In this document: one piece after another, positions 18,804 to 28,854 of the stretch
Position numbering within the stretch: position 1 is the stretch's first letter
How the letters are laid out: every line of letters starts with the position of its first letter
Assembly (NCBI RefSeq): GCF_013284035.1
Contig: NZ_CP054141.1
Span: 2,666,001-2,730,000 of the forward strand
Length of the DNA stretch: 64,000 bases
Source: Flavobacterium sp. M31R6
Lineage (GTDB): Bacteria; Bacteroidota; Bacteroidia; Flavobacteriales; Flavobacteriaceae
Reading direction: 5' to 3'
Position numbers and translations under genes: made by a program
The notes under the pieces: model-generated
What the model was told of the DNA's origin: nothing
What the model saw: the letters and a program-made list of their open reading frames with translations, nothing else
The model's database searches: none

Positions 18804-19481
18804 ACAAAATAATTTTTAAAACATTTTTTATTTGGGGTTAAAAAACTAATAAATTATTTATATACCAAAATTATAAAGAATGTTCATAATACAATCTGAT
18901 TGTCTTTGAAAAACCTAAATACTCGTTGAAGAGTTAAAAATATAAGTAAAATACCTTAAAAAAATAATATTTTTTTTGATCTGTTTTTACTTTTTTCTAA
19001 CAAAGTGATTCTTAAAAATGGTAATTATATTTAATTGTCTTTAAAAAATTGTGTCTTATGATACGAATAGTTTAAGAATGTGCCACTTTTGATGTAATAA
19101 ATATAGCATTATAAAATGCTGATAACTGAATAGCTAAAATTTATAAATCACCTGCAAATCAATGTTTTGACCATAATTTAAAACATTGTTTAGACTACTG
19201 TTTAAAACTAAAATGATAATTAAAAAGCGGTTAATCTTAAATTTAAACATACTACTAAAAAGTGTGATTTGGTATCTCAAGAATTTCTAGTTCTTGAAGA
19301 AAGTTATAACTTAAATTTTTTAAATTCTATTTGAAGTTATCTATTTGTAAATTAAATAGTTAAGTTTTAATTGAAATATTTTACCTATAGAAATATAAAA
19401 TACAGTGTATTTCAACGATTATTTTTTGCACTTAAACGAATATATTGTTTATTTGACAAATGAAATTTAATAACAATTTAA
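18804..19481. other. AT-rich gap without recognisable genes
   Basis: About 680 bases of very A+T-rich DNA between the hairpin array and the leader of CAP lipoprotein 2. I see no convincing reading frame, RNA gene or operator. Promoters for the two divergent transcription units may lie here, but I could not place them with confidence. Confidence 0.6.
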
Positions 19482-19524
19482 GTTTTTGCCCCACATCTAC
19501 CTTAAATTTAAACCTATACTATTT
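19482..19524 (+). promoter_or_regulatory. Conserved leader of CAP lipoprotein gene 2
   Basis: TTTTTGCCCC, ACATCTAC, TTAAATTTAAAC and ACTATTT precede the ATG in the same order as at 4311-4349. A TTTG at 19452-19455 lies about 25 bases upstream of the TTTTTG and could act as the -33 element. Conservation of the leader along with the protein suggests a shared expression control. Confidence 0.45.
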
Positions 19525-20025
19525 ATGAAAACAAAATTTATCCGTTTTGTAACCATTAGTTTTCTGCTTTCTATTTTAACATCATGTACATCTGAAGATA
19601 ATTCAAAGGAGACTGAAGCAAAATTGCCAATAGTCACTGTTTATAATTATAGTCCAATGGAATTGGAAACAATGACATTAATAAATAATTATAGAGTGAG
19701 TATTGGATTAAATGCTTTAGAAAAAATAAATCACGTCTCTTATAAATCAGAAGAGCATGATGAATATATGATTGCAAATAATGTTGTCAATCATGACGAT
19801 TTTGTGGCTCGATCAGAAAATATAATAAAAGCATTGGGTGCGTTAAGAGTAAGTGAAAATATCGCATATAATTATAATAGCGCACAAGCTGCATTTGATG
19901 CCTGGATGAATAGTCCTGGCCATAGAGAAAATATTGAAGGTGATTTTACACATTTTGGATTATCTATAAGAGAGAACCCCGTTAATGGAAGAAAATATTA
20001 TACAAATATTTTCGTAAAAATCTAA
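19525..20025 (+). CDS. CAP-domain lipoprotein 2
   Basis: A 166-aa paralogue of the protein at 4350-4856. I begin it at the ATG at 19525, which gives a standard lipoprotein signal (MKTKFIRFV ... ILTSC). An upstream in-frame ATG at 19486 would spoil the signal and lies in the conserved leader. The CAP domain has ETMTLINNYR, NHDDF, SENIAYN and PGHRENIEGDFTHFGLS. Most substitutions against copy 1 are conservative and many codons differ, so the duplication is not recent. A terminator follows. Confidence 0.87.
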   Translation: MKTKFIRFVTISFLLSILTSCTSEDNSKETEAKLPIVTVYNYSPMELETMTLINNYRVSIGLNALEKINHVSYKSEEHDEYMIANNVVNHDDFVARSENIIKALGALRVSENIAYNYNSAQAAFDAWMNSPGHRENIEGDFTHFGLSIRENPVNGRKYYTNIFVKI

Positions 20026-20055
20026 GTTTTGTTTGTTTTGTATGTTTGTAATAGG

Positions 20056-20083
20056 GCTGTCATCTTTTGACAGCTTTTTTTTT
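20056..20083 (+). terminator. Intrinsic terminator after CAP lipoprotein 2
   Basis: Stem GCTGTCA / TGACAGC with a 5-base loop, followed by nine T residues on the + strand. Confidence 0.9.
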
Positions 20084-20400
20084 GCAATAGTTTCAAATAA
20101 TAAATATCCGAGAATGATTTGTTGGTTTTGATTCAGCTCAATAATTAAGAATAAAATTGTATTACATTGTTATTGCCGGAAGTGTATTTTTATAACTTCA
20201 CTGAAATTGATATTTAACTTTAAATAAAAATTAAAATTAAGATTTTAAACTTTTTTTTGTAAATTGTAGCTCCCTAAGATTTTCTAGTTCAATTTGTTTA
20301 ATTGAAATCTAACCTAATTAAAATAGTTAATTTATTGAATTTCACCTAATTAATTTTATTGTGGTGTCATTTTTGTTTTATAAAATAAAAGTTGTGATGT
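20084..20400. other. AT-rich gap before the polyphosphate genes
   Basis: About 320 bases with no reading frame that looks real. It must carry the promoter of the sixA-like/ppk1 unit, but no clear TAnnTTTG element could be fixed. Confidence 0.5.
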
Positions 20401-20886
20401 ATGAAAAATTTAATTTTAATTCGGCATGCAAAGTCTAGTTGGGAAGCACCTTTACATGATAAAGATAGACCTTTGACTTCACAAGGAATGCAAAGTGCTC
20501 ATTTAGTTTCTTCTCATGCTATTAAATATTTGCCCAAAACCTTTAGTATTTGGAGTAGTACAGCTGAAAGAGCGATAGAAACGGCATTGATTTTTGCTCA
20601 AAATATAAATTTCCCTTTGGAAAGCATTATATATAAGGACGAGCTATATACTTTTGATGAAAGAAAATTGGAAAAAGTTATCAAATCATATAGTAATGGT
20701 TATGATAGTATAATTATATTCGGACATAACGAGGCTATTACAAATTTTGTTAATAAATTTGGGGATGTTAACATTGATAATGTTCCTACAGCCGGATTTG
20801 TTCATATTGAGTTTGATAATGAAAGCTGGGACACTATTAATAAAGGCAAGACAAAAAAAATACTATTCCCCAGAGATTTAAAATAA
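20401..20886 (+). CDS. SixA-like histidine phosphatase
   Basis: A 161-aa protein of the histidine phosphatase superfamily. The catalytic RHA motif is at the N-terminus (ILIRHAKSSWE, His9). The second catalytic histidine is in IIFGHNEAITNFV near residue 105, and the STAERAIETA arginine is present. SixA removes phosphate from phosphohistidine in two-component HPt domains. A hybrid kinase with an HPt domain is encoded elsewhere in this window, but a link is speculation. It ends 7 bases before ppk1, so the two are probably cotranscribed. Confidence 0.85.
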   Translation: MKNLILIRHAKSSWEAPLHDKDRPLTSQGMQSAHLVSSHAIKYLPKTFSIWSSTAERAIETALIFAQNINFPLESIIYKDELYTFDERKLEKVIKSYSNGYDSIIIFGHNEAITNFVNKFGDVNIDNVPTAGFVHIEFDNESWDTINKGKTKKILFPRDLK

Positions 20887-20893
20887 ATAAAAA

Positions 20894-22969
20894 GTGTTTG
20901 AACATAAATATATTGATAGAGAGAAAAGCTGGTTGGCTTTTAATGCTCGAGTGTTACAAGAGGCTGCCGATGATACGGTACCATTATTAGACAGGTTAAG
21001 GTTTTTAGGAATTTTTTCCAATAATTTAGATGAATTTTTTAGAGTTCGATTTGCCGCCATAAGGCGTTTGAGTTTGAGTGGCATTTCTGGCGAAAAATAT
21101 TTTGGCGGAGTTACTGCACAACAATTGATTAAAGATATAACAGAGATTGTTATCCAACAGCAATCCGAGAGTTTAAGAATTCTTAATAATATAGAAGAAC
21201 AATTAGAAACCGAGAATATCTTTATTATTCATGAAAATGACATTAATAAAGAGCAAGAAGCCTTTTTAAAAGATTTTTTTATTCAAAAGCTAAGTCCTGA
21301 GCTTGTAACCATTATATTAAATGATTTAGCAGAATTTCCTGTTCTTAAAGATTCATTGGGATATTTGGCAGTAAAACTCGTGATGAAAAAAAATCTAGAA
21401 GTTCGTTACGCCATTATTGAGATTCCTAAAATGATTAATCGTTTTGTTGTATTACCTTCTAACAATGAAAAACAATATGTCATTCTGATTGACGATGTTA
21501 TCAGAATGCACTTGAGCAGTATTTTTAATATTTTCAATTACGAAAGTGTTTCGGCTCATATGATTAAAATAACAAGAGATGCTCAATTGGATATTGATAG
21601 CGATTTGAGCAAAAGTATGCTTGAAAAAATATCGTCTAGTGTAAAAGACAGAAGAATAGGAGAGCCAGTTCGTTTTATTTATGATCAGGAGATAGACAAG
21701 GATACACTAAAGTTTTTTCTGGACAAAATGAATATCGATTCTACGGATAGTATTATTCCGGGAGGAAGATATCATAATAGACGGGATTATATGGATTTCC
21801 CGAATCTTGGAAGATTTGATTTATTATATAAAAAAAACGATCCTCTGCCAATACCTGGATTAAGTCTTGAAGGCAGTATTTTGGAAAAAATTGCCGAAAA
21901 GGATTATTTGTTAAATGCACCATATCAATCTTTTGCTTACTTAATAAAATTTTTGCGTGAAGCGGCTTTGGATCCCAAAGTAACTTCAATCAAAATTACG
22001 TTATATCGATTAGCCAAAAATTCTCAAATCATAAGTTCTTTGATTAATGCGGCAAAAAATGGAAAAAAAGTTATTGTTCAAATAGAATTGCAAGCCCGAT
22101 TTGATGAGGCTTCTAATATTTCTTATTCCGAACAAATGCAAACCGAAGGAATCCAGCTTATTTTTGGAATAAAAGGATTGAAGGTTCATAGCAAAGTCTG
22201 CGTGATTGAAAGAATGGAGAAAAATAAAATAAAGCGATATGGTTTTATTTCGACAGGAAATTTTAATGAGGCTACAGCAAAAATTTATACGGATGTTACA
22301 CTTTTTACATGTCATCCTCAAATATTAAAAGACATATCAAAAATATTTGAATTTTTTGATATCAATTATAAAGTGCAACGCTATAAACACCTTATTGTTT
22401 CGCCTCAATATACAAGACATCGTTTTGTGAAACTGATCGATCGAGAAATTGCACACGCAATAGCTGGTAGAAAGACTTACATGAAATTAAAAATGAATAG
22501 TTTGTCTGATTTGGCTATGATTGATAAATTATATGAAGCGAGCAAAGCAGGTGTGAAAATTCAATTGGAAGTAAGAGGTATTTGTTCATTAATTCCTGGA
22601 GTTAAAGGATTGAGTGAAAATATTGAAGCTATTAGTATAGTCGATAATTATTTGGAACATTCAAGAGTTTATATTTTTGGCAATGCTGGATTTACCGAAG
22701 TTTATATTTCATCGGCCGATTTTATGACCAGAAATATAGATGCAAGAGTAGAAGTTACGTGTCCAATTTATGATCAAGAAATCAAAAATGAATTGATTGA
22801 AAATTTTGATATCGGTTGGAAAGGAAATGTAAAAGCAAGATTTCATTCTTATAAACTAGATAATAAATACAGGATAAGGAATGATAATCCAATTTTTAGA
22901 GCCCAGTTGGAAACCTATAATTATTATCTAAGAAAAGTTGAATTGACAGGGGAATTAAAAGAAGATTAA
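20894..22969 (+). CDS. ppk1: Polyphosphate kinase 1
   Basis: A 691-aa enzyme that reversibly polymerises the gamma phosphate of ATP into polyphosphate. The N-terminal DREKSWLAFNARVLQEA, the HSKVCVIER segment with the autophosphorylated histidine, the second NYLEHSRVYIFG histidine, and SADFMTRNIDARVEV are all intact. Translation starts at a GTG at 20894, since the family N-terminus begins exactly there. The exopolyphosphatase gene follows after 51 bases. Confidence 0.95.
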   Translation: MFEHKYIDREKSWLAFNARVLQEAADDTVPLLDRLRFLGIFSNNLDEFFRVRFAAIRRLSLSGISGEKYFGGVTAQQLIKDITEIVIQQQSESLRILNNIEEQLETENIFIIHENDINKEQEAFLKDFFIQKLSPELVTIILNDLAEFPVLKDSLGYLAVKLVMKKNLEVRYAIIEIPKMINRFVVLPSNNEKQYVILIDDVIRMHLSSIFNIFNYESVSAHMIKITRDAQLDIDSDLSKSMLEKISSSVKDRRIGEPVRFIYDQEIDKDTLKFFLDKMNIDSTDSIIPGGRYHNRRDYMDFPNLGRFDLLYKKNDPLPIPGLSLEGSILEKIAEKDYLLNAPYQSFAYLIKFLREAALDPKVTSIKITLYRLAKNSQIISSLINAAKNGKKVIVQIELQARFDEASNISYSEQMQTEGIQLIFGIKGLKVHSKVCVIERMEKNKIKRYGFISTGNFNEATAKIYTDVTLFTCHPQILKDISKIFEFFDINYKVQRYKHLIVSPQYTRHRFVKLIDREIAHAIAGRKTYMKLKMNSLSDLAMIDKLYEASKAGVKIQLEVRGICSLIPGVKGLSENIEAISIVDNYLEHSRVYIFGNAGFTEVYISSADFMTRNIDARVEVTCPIYDQEIKNELIENFDIGWKGNVKARFHSYKLDNKYRIRNDNPIFRAQLETYNYYLRKVELTGELKED

Positions 22970-23020
22970 AATAACGCAAGAATAGAATTATTCTAAACCA
23001 TAAATCGCATCCTAGAGAAT

Positions 23021-23911
23021 ATGATTAAAATTAAAAAATATGCTGCTATTGATATTGGGTCGAATGCTATGCGTTTATTAATCACCAATATTGTAGAAGA
23101 AGAAGGGAAGGAAACACAATTCAATAAGAGTTCATTAGTGCGTGTGCCTATTCGTTTAGGGCAAGACGCTTTTACTGTGGGGGAAATTTCTCAAGAAAAT
23201 ATAGAGCGAATGATTGATGCCATGAAGGCATTCAATTTGTTAATGAAAGTGCATAAAGTAGAACGATATATGGCCTTTGCAACATCGGCAATGCGTGAAG
23301 CCTATAATGCAAAAGAAGTGGTCGCTTTAATAAAAAAGAAAGCGGACATTAAAATAGAAATTATTGATGGTAAAAAAGAAGCCGCTATAATAGCTTCTAC
23401 AGATTTACATCATTTATTAAAAACTGACGAAACCTATCTGTTTGTAGACGTTGGAGGTGGAAGCACTGAATTCACATTATTCTCTAACGGAAAAATGGTA
23501 AATTCAAGGTCATTTAAAGCAGGAACGGTTCGATTACTAAATGATATGGTTTGCGATGTAGTCTGGGATGAAATTGAAAAATGGATTAAAAATAATACTG
23601 CCGATTATGAAGAGGTTACCTTAATAGGATCTGGCGGGAATATTAATAAATTGTTCAAAATGTCGGGTAAAATTCAAGAAAAACCTTTATCATACATTTA
23701 TATGAACTCCCAATATGCTTATTTAAGTTCACTTTCTTATGAACAAAGAATTTCTCAATTAGGTTTAAACCCTGACCGAGCAGACGTAATTGTTCCAGCA
23801 ACTCGTATTTATTTGAATGCAATGAAATGGAGTGGCGCCAGACAGATTTATGTTCCAAAAATTGGACTTTCAGATGGAATAGTAAAAGCTATGTATTATG
23901 GGAAAGTATAG
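23021..23911 (+). CDS. ppx: Ppx/GppA-family exopolyphosphatase
   Basis: A 296-aa ASKHA-fold phosphatase. Phosphate-binding loop 1 is AAIDIGSNAMRLLI at the N-terminus, and loop 2 is FVDVGGGSTEFTLF near residue 141. The C-terminal all-alpha extension of long Ppx proteins is missing, as in other short Bacteroidota members. Standing after ppk1, it most likely degrades polyphosphate, though a GppA (pppGpp) activity cannot be excluded. A strong hairpin terminator follows. Confidence 0.9.
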   Translation: MIKIKKYAAIDIGSNAMRLLITNIVEEEGKETQFNKSSLVRVPIRLGQDAFTVGEISQENIERMIDAMKAFNLLMKVHKVERYMAFATSAMREAYNAKEVVALIKKKADIKIEIIDGKKEAAIIASTDLHHLLKTDETYLFVDVGGGSTEFTLFSNGKMVNSRSFKAGTVRLLNDMVCDVVWDEIEKWIKNNTADYEEVTLIGSGGNINKLFKMSGKIQEKPLSYIYMNSQYAYLSSLSYEQRISQLGLNPDRADVIVPATRIYLNAMKWSGARQIYVPKIGLSDGIVKAMYYGKV

Positions 23912-23952
23912 TAAAATAGATTAATTTCTTACTGTATTGTCAAAAACAAAGT

Positions 23953-23983
23953 AAAAAAGCAGTTCAATTTGAACTGCTTTTTT
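23953..23983. terminator. Bidirectional intrinsic terminator
   Basis: A 13-bp stem (AAAAAAGCAGTTC / GAACTGCTTTTTT) with a 5-base loop. It ends the + strand polyphosphate operon and faces the convergent MFS gene. Confidence 0.9.
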
Positions 23984-24060
23984 GTGTATTTTCTAAATAG
24001 CATTAACTTGAGTTCGATTATTTTTTTACAGCAGAAATATTAGGCTTTTTTGTTAATATC

Positions 24061-24128
24061 GTCCCGCTTTTCGTTGCAATCTCCCGAAAAAAAATTCGGG
24101 AGGATTTCCACTTCAATCGGGGCTAAAA
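24061..24128. repeat. Palindromic intergenic repeat, copy 1
   Basis: A non-coding element with an inner hairpin, CTCCCGAA (24081-24088) / TTCGGGAG (24095-24102). It is flanked by GTTGCAATCT on the left and GGATTTCCACT ... GGGGCTA on the right. The same frame surrounds a different inner stem at 62403-62485. This suggests a dispersed repeat family whose inner stem varies while the arms are kept. It lies between convergent genes. Confidence 0.7.
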
Positions 24129-24193
24129 GGAGATATTTTGCTTTTTTGCCACTATCTAATAAAGGAGTAATAGCAATAATCGAATTCAGGTTA

Positions 24194-25363
24194 TTAAGTA
24201 AGTTTTAATAAAAGATTTTTTAGCCACAATCCAACAAATAAAGCAATTACAAGCAATATAGCAAACAGATAGAAAATTGTGATTTCGGTGCTTAAGCCTA
24301 GTAATAATGGTCCAACAAAAGCTGCAGCCGACCAAGCAGTTAATGTGTAACCAAGAACCGGTCCATATTTTTCTGTTCCAAAAATATTTTTTACAAATGA
24401 AGGCATGGTTGCAAATCCAGCTCCATAACCTGCAATAATAATAAAGGTTAGAGCTTGGAACGAGATTCTATCGGTTGAAAAAGTAGGTATTAATGCGAAG
24501 CAGGCAGCGTTTATTCCAATAAAAATCATAAAAGTTCTCCAACAACCTATTTTATCGGAAATGCTTGACCAGAACAAACGCCCCAATCCATTAAACAAAC
24601 CGATGATGGCGACAAACATTGTTGCTTGTGTAGCACTCATCCCTACTACTTCTTCTCCTAAAATTGCAGCTTTAGAGATTATGGCAATTCCTCCACATAC
24701 GTTTAGGAATAACAATAACCATAATGCAATAAAACGTTTGTCGGTTATAATTTGTTTTGGAGTCAAATCTACATGTGTATGTTGATTTTCAGATGTGCTT
24801 ATCGGATTGGACAAATATAAAGCACTCAAAAGCATACAAATTCCGTAACAGATTCCTAAAGTAGAAAATGCACCAGACAGTCCCATTGAAGTATATAAAG
24901 GACCAATTAAAAAGGAAGCCAATAAAGAACCCAAAGCAAATGACATTATGATAATCCCGGAAGCCAACCCCGGGCGGTCAGGAAACCATTTTACAACAGT
25001 ATAAACAGGGACAATATACCCAAATCCCAATCCGATTCCTTGTAAAACTCCAAATGTTAAATAGAACAAATAGATGGAACTCATTTTGACTGCCAAAGCA
25101 CTGCCCAATAAGCCAATAGTTAAAAATAGGGTTGCTATTAATCCAGCTTTTGTTGGGCCAATTTTTTGAGCAAATTTACCCATAAAAGCAGCTGTTAATC
25201 CTAAAAAGCAAATTGCTAAGCTAAAACCTGTTTTGGTATCGTGAGCACCCCAGTTTAATTCCTTTGATAAGGGTTCTATCCATTTGCTATAAGCGTATAT
25301 AGACCCGATTGACAGTTGCATAATCATTCCTGCCAATACGATCAAATATTTATTTTTTGACAT
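24194..25363 (-). CDS. OFA-type MFS transporter, probable formate/oxalate-type carrier
   Basis: A 389-aa inner-membrane protein with twelve predicted transmembrane segments. The N-terminus (SIGSIYAYSKWIEPLSKEL) and the segments GFGYIVPVYTVVKWFPDRPG and GAGFATMPSFVKNIFG are characteristic of the oxalate/formate antiporter family of the major facilitator superfamily. It lies 21 bases downstream of pflA, so it is probably in the pfl operon and moves formate or a related monocarboxylate. No focA is present here. The substrate is inferred from context. Confidence 0.85.
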   Translation of the reverse strand: MSKNKYLIVLAGMIMQLSIGSIYAYSKWIEPLSKELNWGAHDTKTGFSLAICFLGLTAAFMGKFAQKIGPTKAGLIATLFLTIGLLGSALAVKMSSIYLFYLTFGVLQGIGLGFGYIVPVYTVVKWFPDRPGLASGIIIMSFALGSLLASFLIGPLYTSMGLSGAFSTLGICYGICMLLSALYLSNPISTSENQHTHVDLTPKQIITDKRFIALWLLLFLNVCGGIAIISKAAILGEEVVGMSATQATMFVAIIGLFNGLGRLFWSSISDKIGCWRTFMIFIGINAACFALIPTFSTDRISFQALTFIIIAGYGAGFATMPSFVKNIFGTEKYGPVLGYTLTAWSAAAFVGPLLLGLSTEITIFYLFAILLVIALFVGLWLKNLLLKLT

Positions 25364-25384
25364 GATTGTATTGTTATTAAGACC

Positions 25385-26167
25385 TTATTTAATTTTTACA
25401 TTTTTGAAGTAGAGCCTGAATATTTCGGCAGCTTTATTTACTTCTTCTGCTGTATGAGGCACTGTGTCTGCTAATTGATACTCCAAGCCTAAGATTTCCC
25501 ATTTGTGTTTTCCTAATTGATGAAAAGGAATAATTTCGACTCTTTCCACTGTTTTATACGAAGTAAAATGTTGTCCCCATTCATGTAGGTATTCTTCCTG
25601 ATCGCTCCAACCTGGAACCAATACATAACGCAGCCACATCGGCTTTCCAGTACTTTCTCTGTATTCTGCAACTCGTAAAGTGGTTTTATTTTTTAGCCCT
25701 GTTAGTTTTTTATGCCATTCTTTGTTGATGTGTTTAACATCCAATAGCAATAAATCGGTTTTTTCTAATAGTTGTTCTGTTTTGGAATCTAAAACCCTTC
25801 CATTGGAATCCAAACAAGTATGTATTCCATTTTCGTGTAAACGGTCAAAAAAGTGAATTAATTTTTCACGTTGCAATAACGGTTCGCCACCAGAGACTGT
25901 TATACCTCCTTTCTTTCCAAAATAAGATTTTTGGTGCAATGCCTTTTCGATTAGTTCCTCTATAGGCATAAAAGAACCCCCATGAATATCCAAAGTATCT
26001 GGATTTTGACAATACAAACATCTGAATTGACATCCTTGTACAAAAACAACCATTCTAATTCCGGGCCCATCATGAGTTCCTAATGTTTCTATAGAGTGGA
26101 TTCGTAATAATTCGGGGTTTTGTGCGTCGATCGAGTCGTCAATATATTCTTGTTGTGGAAAGTACAT
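25385..26167 (-). CDS. pflA: Pyruvate formate-lyase activating enzyme
   Basis: A 260-aa radical SAM enzyme. The CxxxCxxC iron-sulfur motif is in GCQFRCLYCQNPD (about residues 51-62). GGITVSGGEPLLQ and LLLLDVKHIN follow in family order. It installs the glycyl radical on PflB using S-adenosylmethionine and works only without oxygen. An intrinsic terminator separates it from pflB upstream, so its level is probably set by readthrough. The MFS carrier follows. Confidence 0.95.
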   Translation of the reverse strand: MYFPQQEYIDDSIDAQNPELLRIHSIETLGTHDGPGIRMVVFVQGCQFRCLYCQNPDTLDIHGGSFMPIEELIEKALHQKSYFGKKGGITVSGGEPLLQREKLIHFFDRLHENGIHTCLDSNGRVLDSKTEQLLEKTDLLLLDVKHINKEWHKKLTGLKNKTTLRVAEYRESTGKPMWLRYVLVPGWSDQEEYLHEWGQHFTSYKTVERVEIIPFHQLGKHKWEILGLEYQLADTVPHTAEEVNKAAEIFRLYFKNVKIK

Positions 26168-26183
26168 TCGAATAAAAAGATTT

Positions 26184-26232
26184 AAAAAAAACCTGTCTAA
26201 ATCAAACTCAATTTAGTTTCTTTAGACAGGTT
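26184..26232 (-). terminator. Terminator/attenuator between pflB and pflA
   Basis: A perfect 12-bp stem (AACCTGTCTAAA / TTTAGACAGGTT) with a 19-base loop. On the minus strand it is followed by a run of seven to eight U residues that ends only 17 bases before the pflA start. It should make pflB mRNA more abundant than pflA mRNA, as the enzyme ratio requires. Confidence 0.85.
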
Positions 26233-26270
26233 AGTGTGGTTTAATTCAAAATTTATAGTTCAGTGTTAAT

Positions 26271-28505
26271 TTACATTGTTTCGTGAAAAGTTCTTGTAAT
26301 AACTTCCAATTGATGTGCTTTGGACAATCGAACGAAATTCACTGCATAACCAGAAACTCTAATGGTTAATTGAGGATAGTTCTCCGGGTGATTGTAAGCA
26401 TCCATTAAGGTTTCTTTATCTAAAACATTGACATTCAAGTGGTGCGCATTTTTTCCAAAATAACTGTCTAAGATGGTTTCCAAATTTAAAATTTGTTCTT
26501 CTTTGTCAGATCCTAAAGATTTTGGTACCATTGTGAATGTGTATGATATACCATCTTGAGCATCTTCATAATTCAATTTACTTACTGAATTTAAGGAAGC
26601 GATAGCACCATTTACATCTCTACCGTGCATTGGATTTGCTCCAGGAGCAAAAGCCTCACCAGCTTTACGACCATCCGGTGTGGAACCTGTATTTGAACCA
26701 TACATTACATTTGATGTAATTGTCAATAAAGATAGAGTAGGAGTGGCATTTTTATAAGCCTTGTGTTTTCTTAATTCCTCAATAAAAATAGTAGTGATTT
26801 CTTGTGCAATGCTATCGACTCTGTCATCATCATTACCGAATTTTGGAAAATCACCTTCAATATTGAAATCTACAGTTAATCCGATATCGTTTCTTACTGG
26901 AGTTACTTTAGCATATTTAATTGCTGAAAGTGAATCGGCGATGATAGAAATTCCGGCTGCACCATAAGCGATATCAATATTAGGATCACTATCAATCAAA
27001 GCCATTTGGGCTCTTTCGTAATAGTATTTGTCATGCATATAATGAATTATGTACATGGATTTTGCATAAACTCTTGCCACTTCAGCCAAAGTTATTTTGA
27101 ACATATTCTTAACAGAATCATAGTCTAAAACACCATCTTCCATTTGAGGAATATTTCTAATAACTACTGATCCTTTATCTTCTTCTCTACCGCCATTCAA
27201 AGCCATTAATAAGGCTTTTGGCAAATTGGCACGGGCTCCAAAGTGTTGAATTGTTTTTCCAATTTTTTGGTAAGAAACACAACAAGCAATTCCGTAGTCA
27301 TCAGAACCTCTATTGGTACGCATCAAATCATCATTTTCATATTGTAGGGATGATGTGTCAATAGATACTTGTGCACAAAAATCTTTAAAACCTATTGGTA
27401 AATTTTGAGACCATAAAATTGTTAAATTTGGCTCTGGAGAAGCGCCCAAGTTATAAAGTGTTTGCAAAAATCTAAAAGAGGTTTTAGTTACTTTAGTTCT
27501 ACCATCATTAAGTTGTCCGCCAATGGCTTCAGTCACCCAAGTTGGATCCCCACCAAAGATTTCATCATAAGCACCTGGACGCAAGTGACGAACCAAACGC
27601 AGTTTCATGACAAATTGGTCTATAAATTCTTGGGCTTCTTCTTCGGTAATTAGACCAGATTTTAAATCATTTTCTATAAAAATATCTAAAAATGATGATA
27701 CGTTACCAAGTGACATAGCAGCACCATCTTGTTCTTTTACAGCACTTAAATAAGCCAAGTAAGTAAATTGTACAGCTTCTTGTGCGTTGGTCGCAGGAAC
27801 AGAAATATCAATGCCATAAGAATTGGCCATGATTTTCATATCCTGTAAGGCTTTTATTTGCTCTGAAATTTCTTCTCTAAGACGCACTTTGTGATCGGTC
27901 ATTTCACCAGCAACAGCCGCAAAATCGTTTTTCTTGATTTCAATCAAACGATCGACTCCATAAAGAGCGATTCTTCTAAAATCACCAATTATTCTTCCTC
28001 TAGCATAATTATCAGGCAGACCAGTTAATAAGTGTTTTGAACGATAGGCTCTAATTTCGCTATCATAAGCACTAAAAACAGCTTGGTTATGATCCTTTGC
28101 ATAATTAAAAATTTTAACCACTTCATCAGATACCTTCAATCCTCTTTCTGCTACAGCAGATTCTACCAATTTAATACCACCAAAAGGCTTCATAGCTCTT
28201 TTTAAAAGAACATCGGTTTGTAAACCTACAATAACTTCATTTTCTTTATTAATGTATCCTGGTCCAAATGAGGTTATATTTGAAATAACGTTTGTGTCAA
28301 TTGCCAAACAGCCATTGTTTTTTCTTTCCTGAAGTAAATTTTCTTTGCAAACACTCCATAGCGTTTTAGTTTTCTCTGATGGCCCCACTAAAAATTTGGC
28401 ATCTCCTTCATAAGGAGTAATATTTTGCAAAACAAAATCATAAACATCAATTGCATTATTCCAATTTCCTGTTTTAAAATATAGTGTTTCTGTCGTACTT
28501 TTCAT
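26271..28505 (-). CDS. pflB: Pyruvate formate-lyase (formate C-acetyltransferase)
   Basis: A 744-aa glycyl-radical enzyme cleaving pyruvate with CoA into acetyl-CoA and formate. The adjacent active-site cysteines are in [10 protein letters not shown], and the radical glycine is in [14 protein letters not shown] near the C-terminus. [20 protein letters not shown] is also conserved. Its presence points to a fermentative or microaerobic mode in a lineage usually regarded as aerobic. Length is typical of PflB rather than of related glycerol or choline enzymes. Confidence 0.96.
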   Translation of the reverse strand: MKSTTETLYFKTGNWNNAIDVYDFVLQNITPYEGDAKFLVGPSEKTKTLWSVCKENLLQERKNNGCLAIDTNVISNITSFGPGYINKENEVIVGLQTDVLLKRAMKPFGGIKLVESAVAERGLKVSDEVVKIFNYAKDHNQAVFSAYDSEIRAYRSKHLLTGLPDNYARGRIIGDFRRIALYGVDRLIEIKKNDFAAVAGEMTDHKVRLREEISEQIKALQDMKIMANSYGIDISVPATNAQEAVQFTYLAYLSAVKEQDGAAMSLGNVSSFLDIFIENDLKSGLITEEEAQEFIDQFVMKLRLVRHLRPGAYDEIFGGDPTWVTEAIGGQLNDGRTKVTKTSFRFLQTLYNLGASPEPNLTILWSQNLPIGFKDFCAQVSIDTSSLQYENDDLMRTNRGSDDYGIACCVSYQKIGKTIQHFGARANLPKALLMALNGGREEDKGSVVIRNIPQMEDGVLDYDSVKNMFKITLAEVARVYAKSMYIIHYMHDKYYYERAQMALIDSDPNIDIAYGAAGISIIADSLSAIKYAKVTPVRNDIGLTVDFNIEGDFPKFGNDDDRVDSIAQEITTIFIEELRKHKAYKNATPTLSLLTITSNVMYGSNTGSTPDGRKAGEAFAPGANPMHGRDVNGAIASLNSVSKLNYEDAQDGISYTFTMVPKSLGSDKEEQILNLETILDSYFGKNAHHLNVNVLDKETLMDAYNHPENYPQLTIRVSGYAVNFVRLSKAHQLEVITRTFHETM

Positions 28506-28854
28506 TTCTATTAAAATTATTAGTTAACGTTTTTTTACTTGTAATAAACTGAATTATACTAGTAAATTTAGTGATTTTATGGGTTGAAAAGACGCTTTGG
28601 TTGATTTTTAAACAATAATTAAGGTATTCATTTTTAAGTAGTTGTTTGTTTAAGTTTTACTTAGTTTTTGTGATTATTTCAAAAAACTATTACGTTATCG
28701 ATAAAATTTATAGCAATTTATTTTTATAAGATTATCTGGGTTAAAAAATATTTATCAAATATTTTATTCTGGAAATGATTTAACAGCAATAAAATTTAAA
28801 TCATATTATAGACAAAGTCAATTGTTCTTTGGTTACAATAAGATGATTTCAAAC
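28506..28854. other. Intergenic region upstream of pflB
   Basis: About 350 A+T-rich bases that must hold the pflB promoter. I see no coding frame, no strong terminator for the flanking genes and no convincing FNR-type palindrome. Confidence 0.5.
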
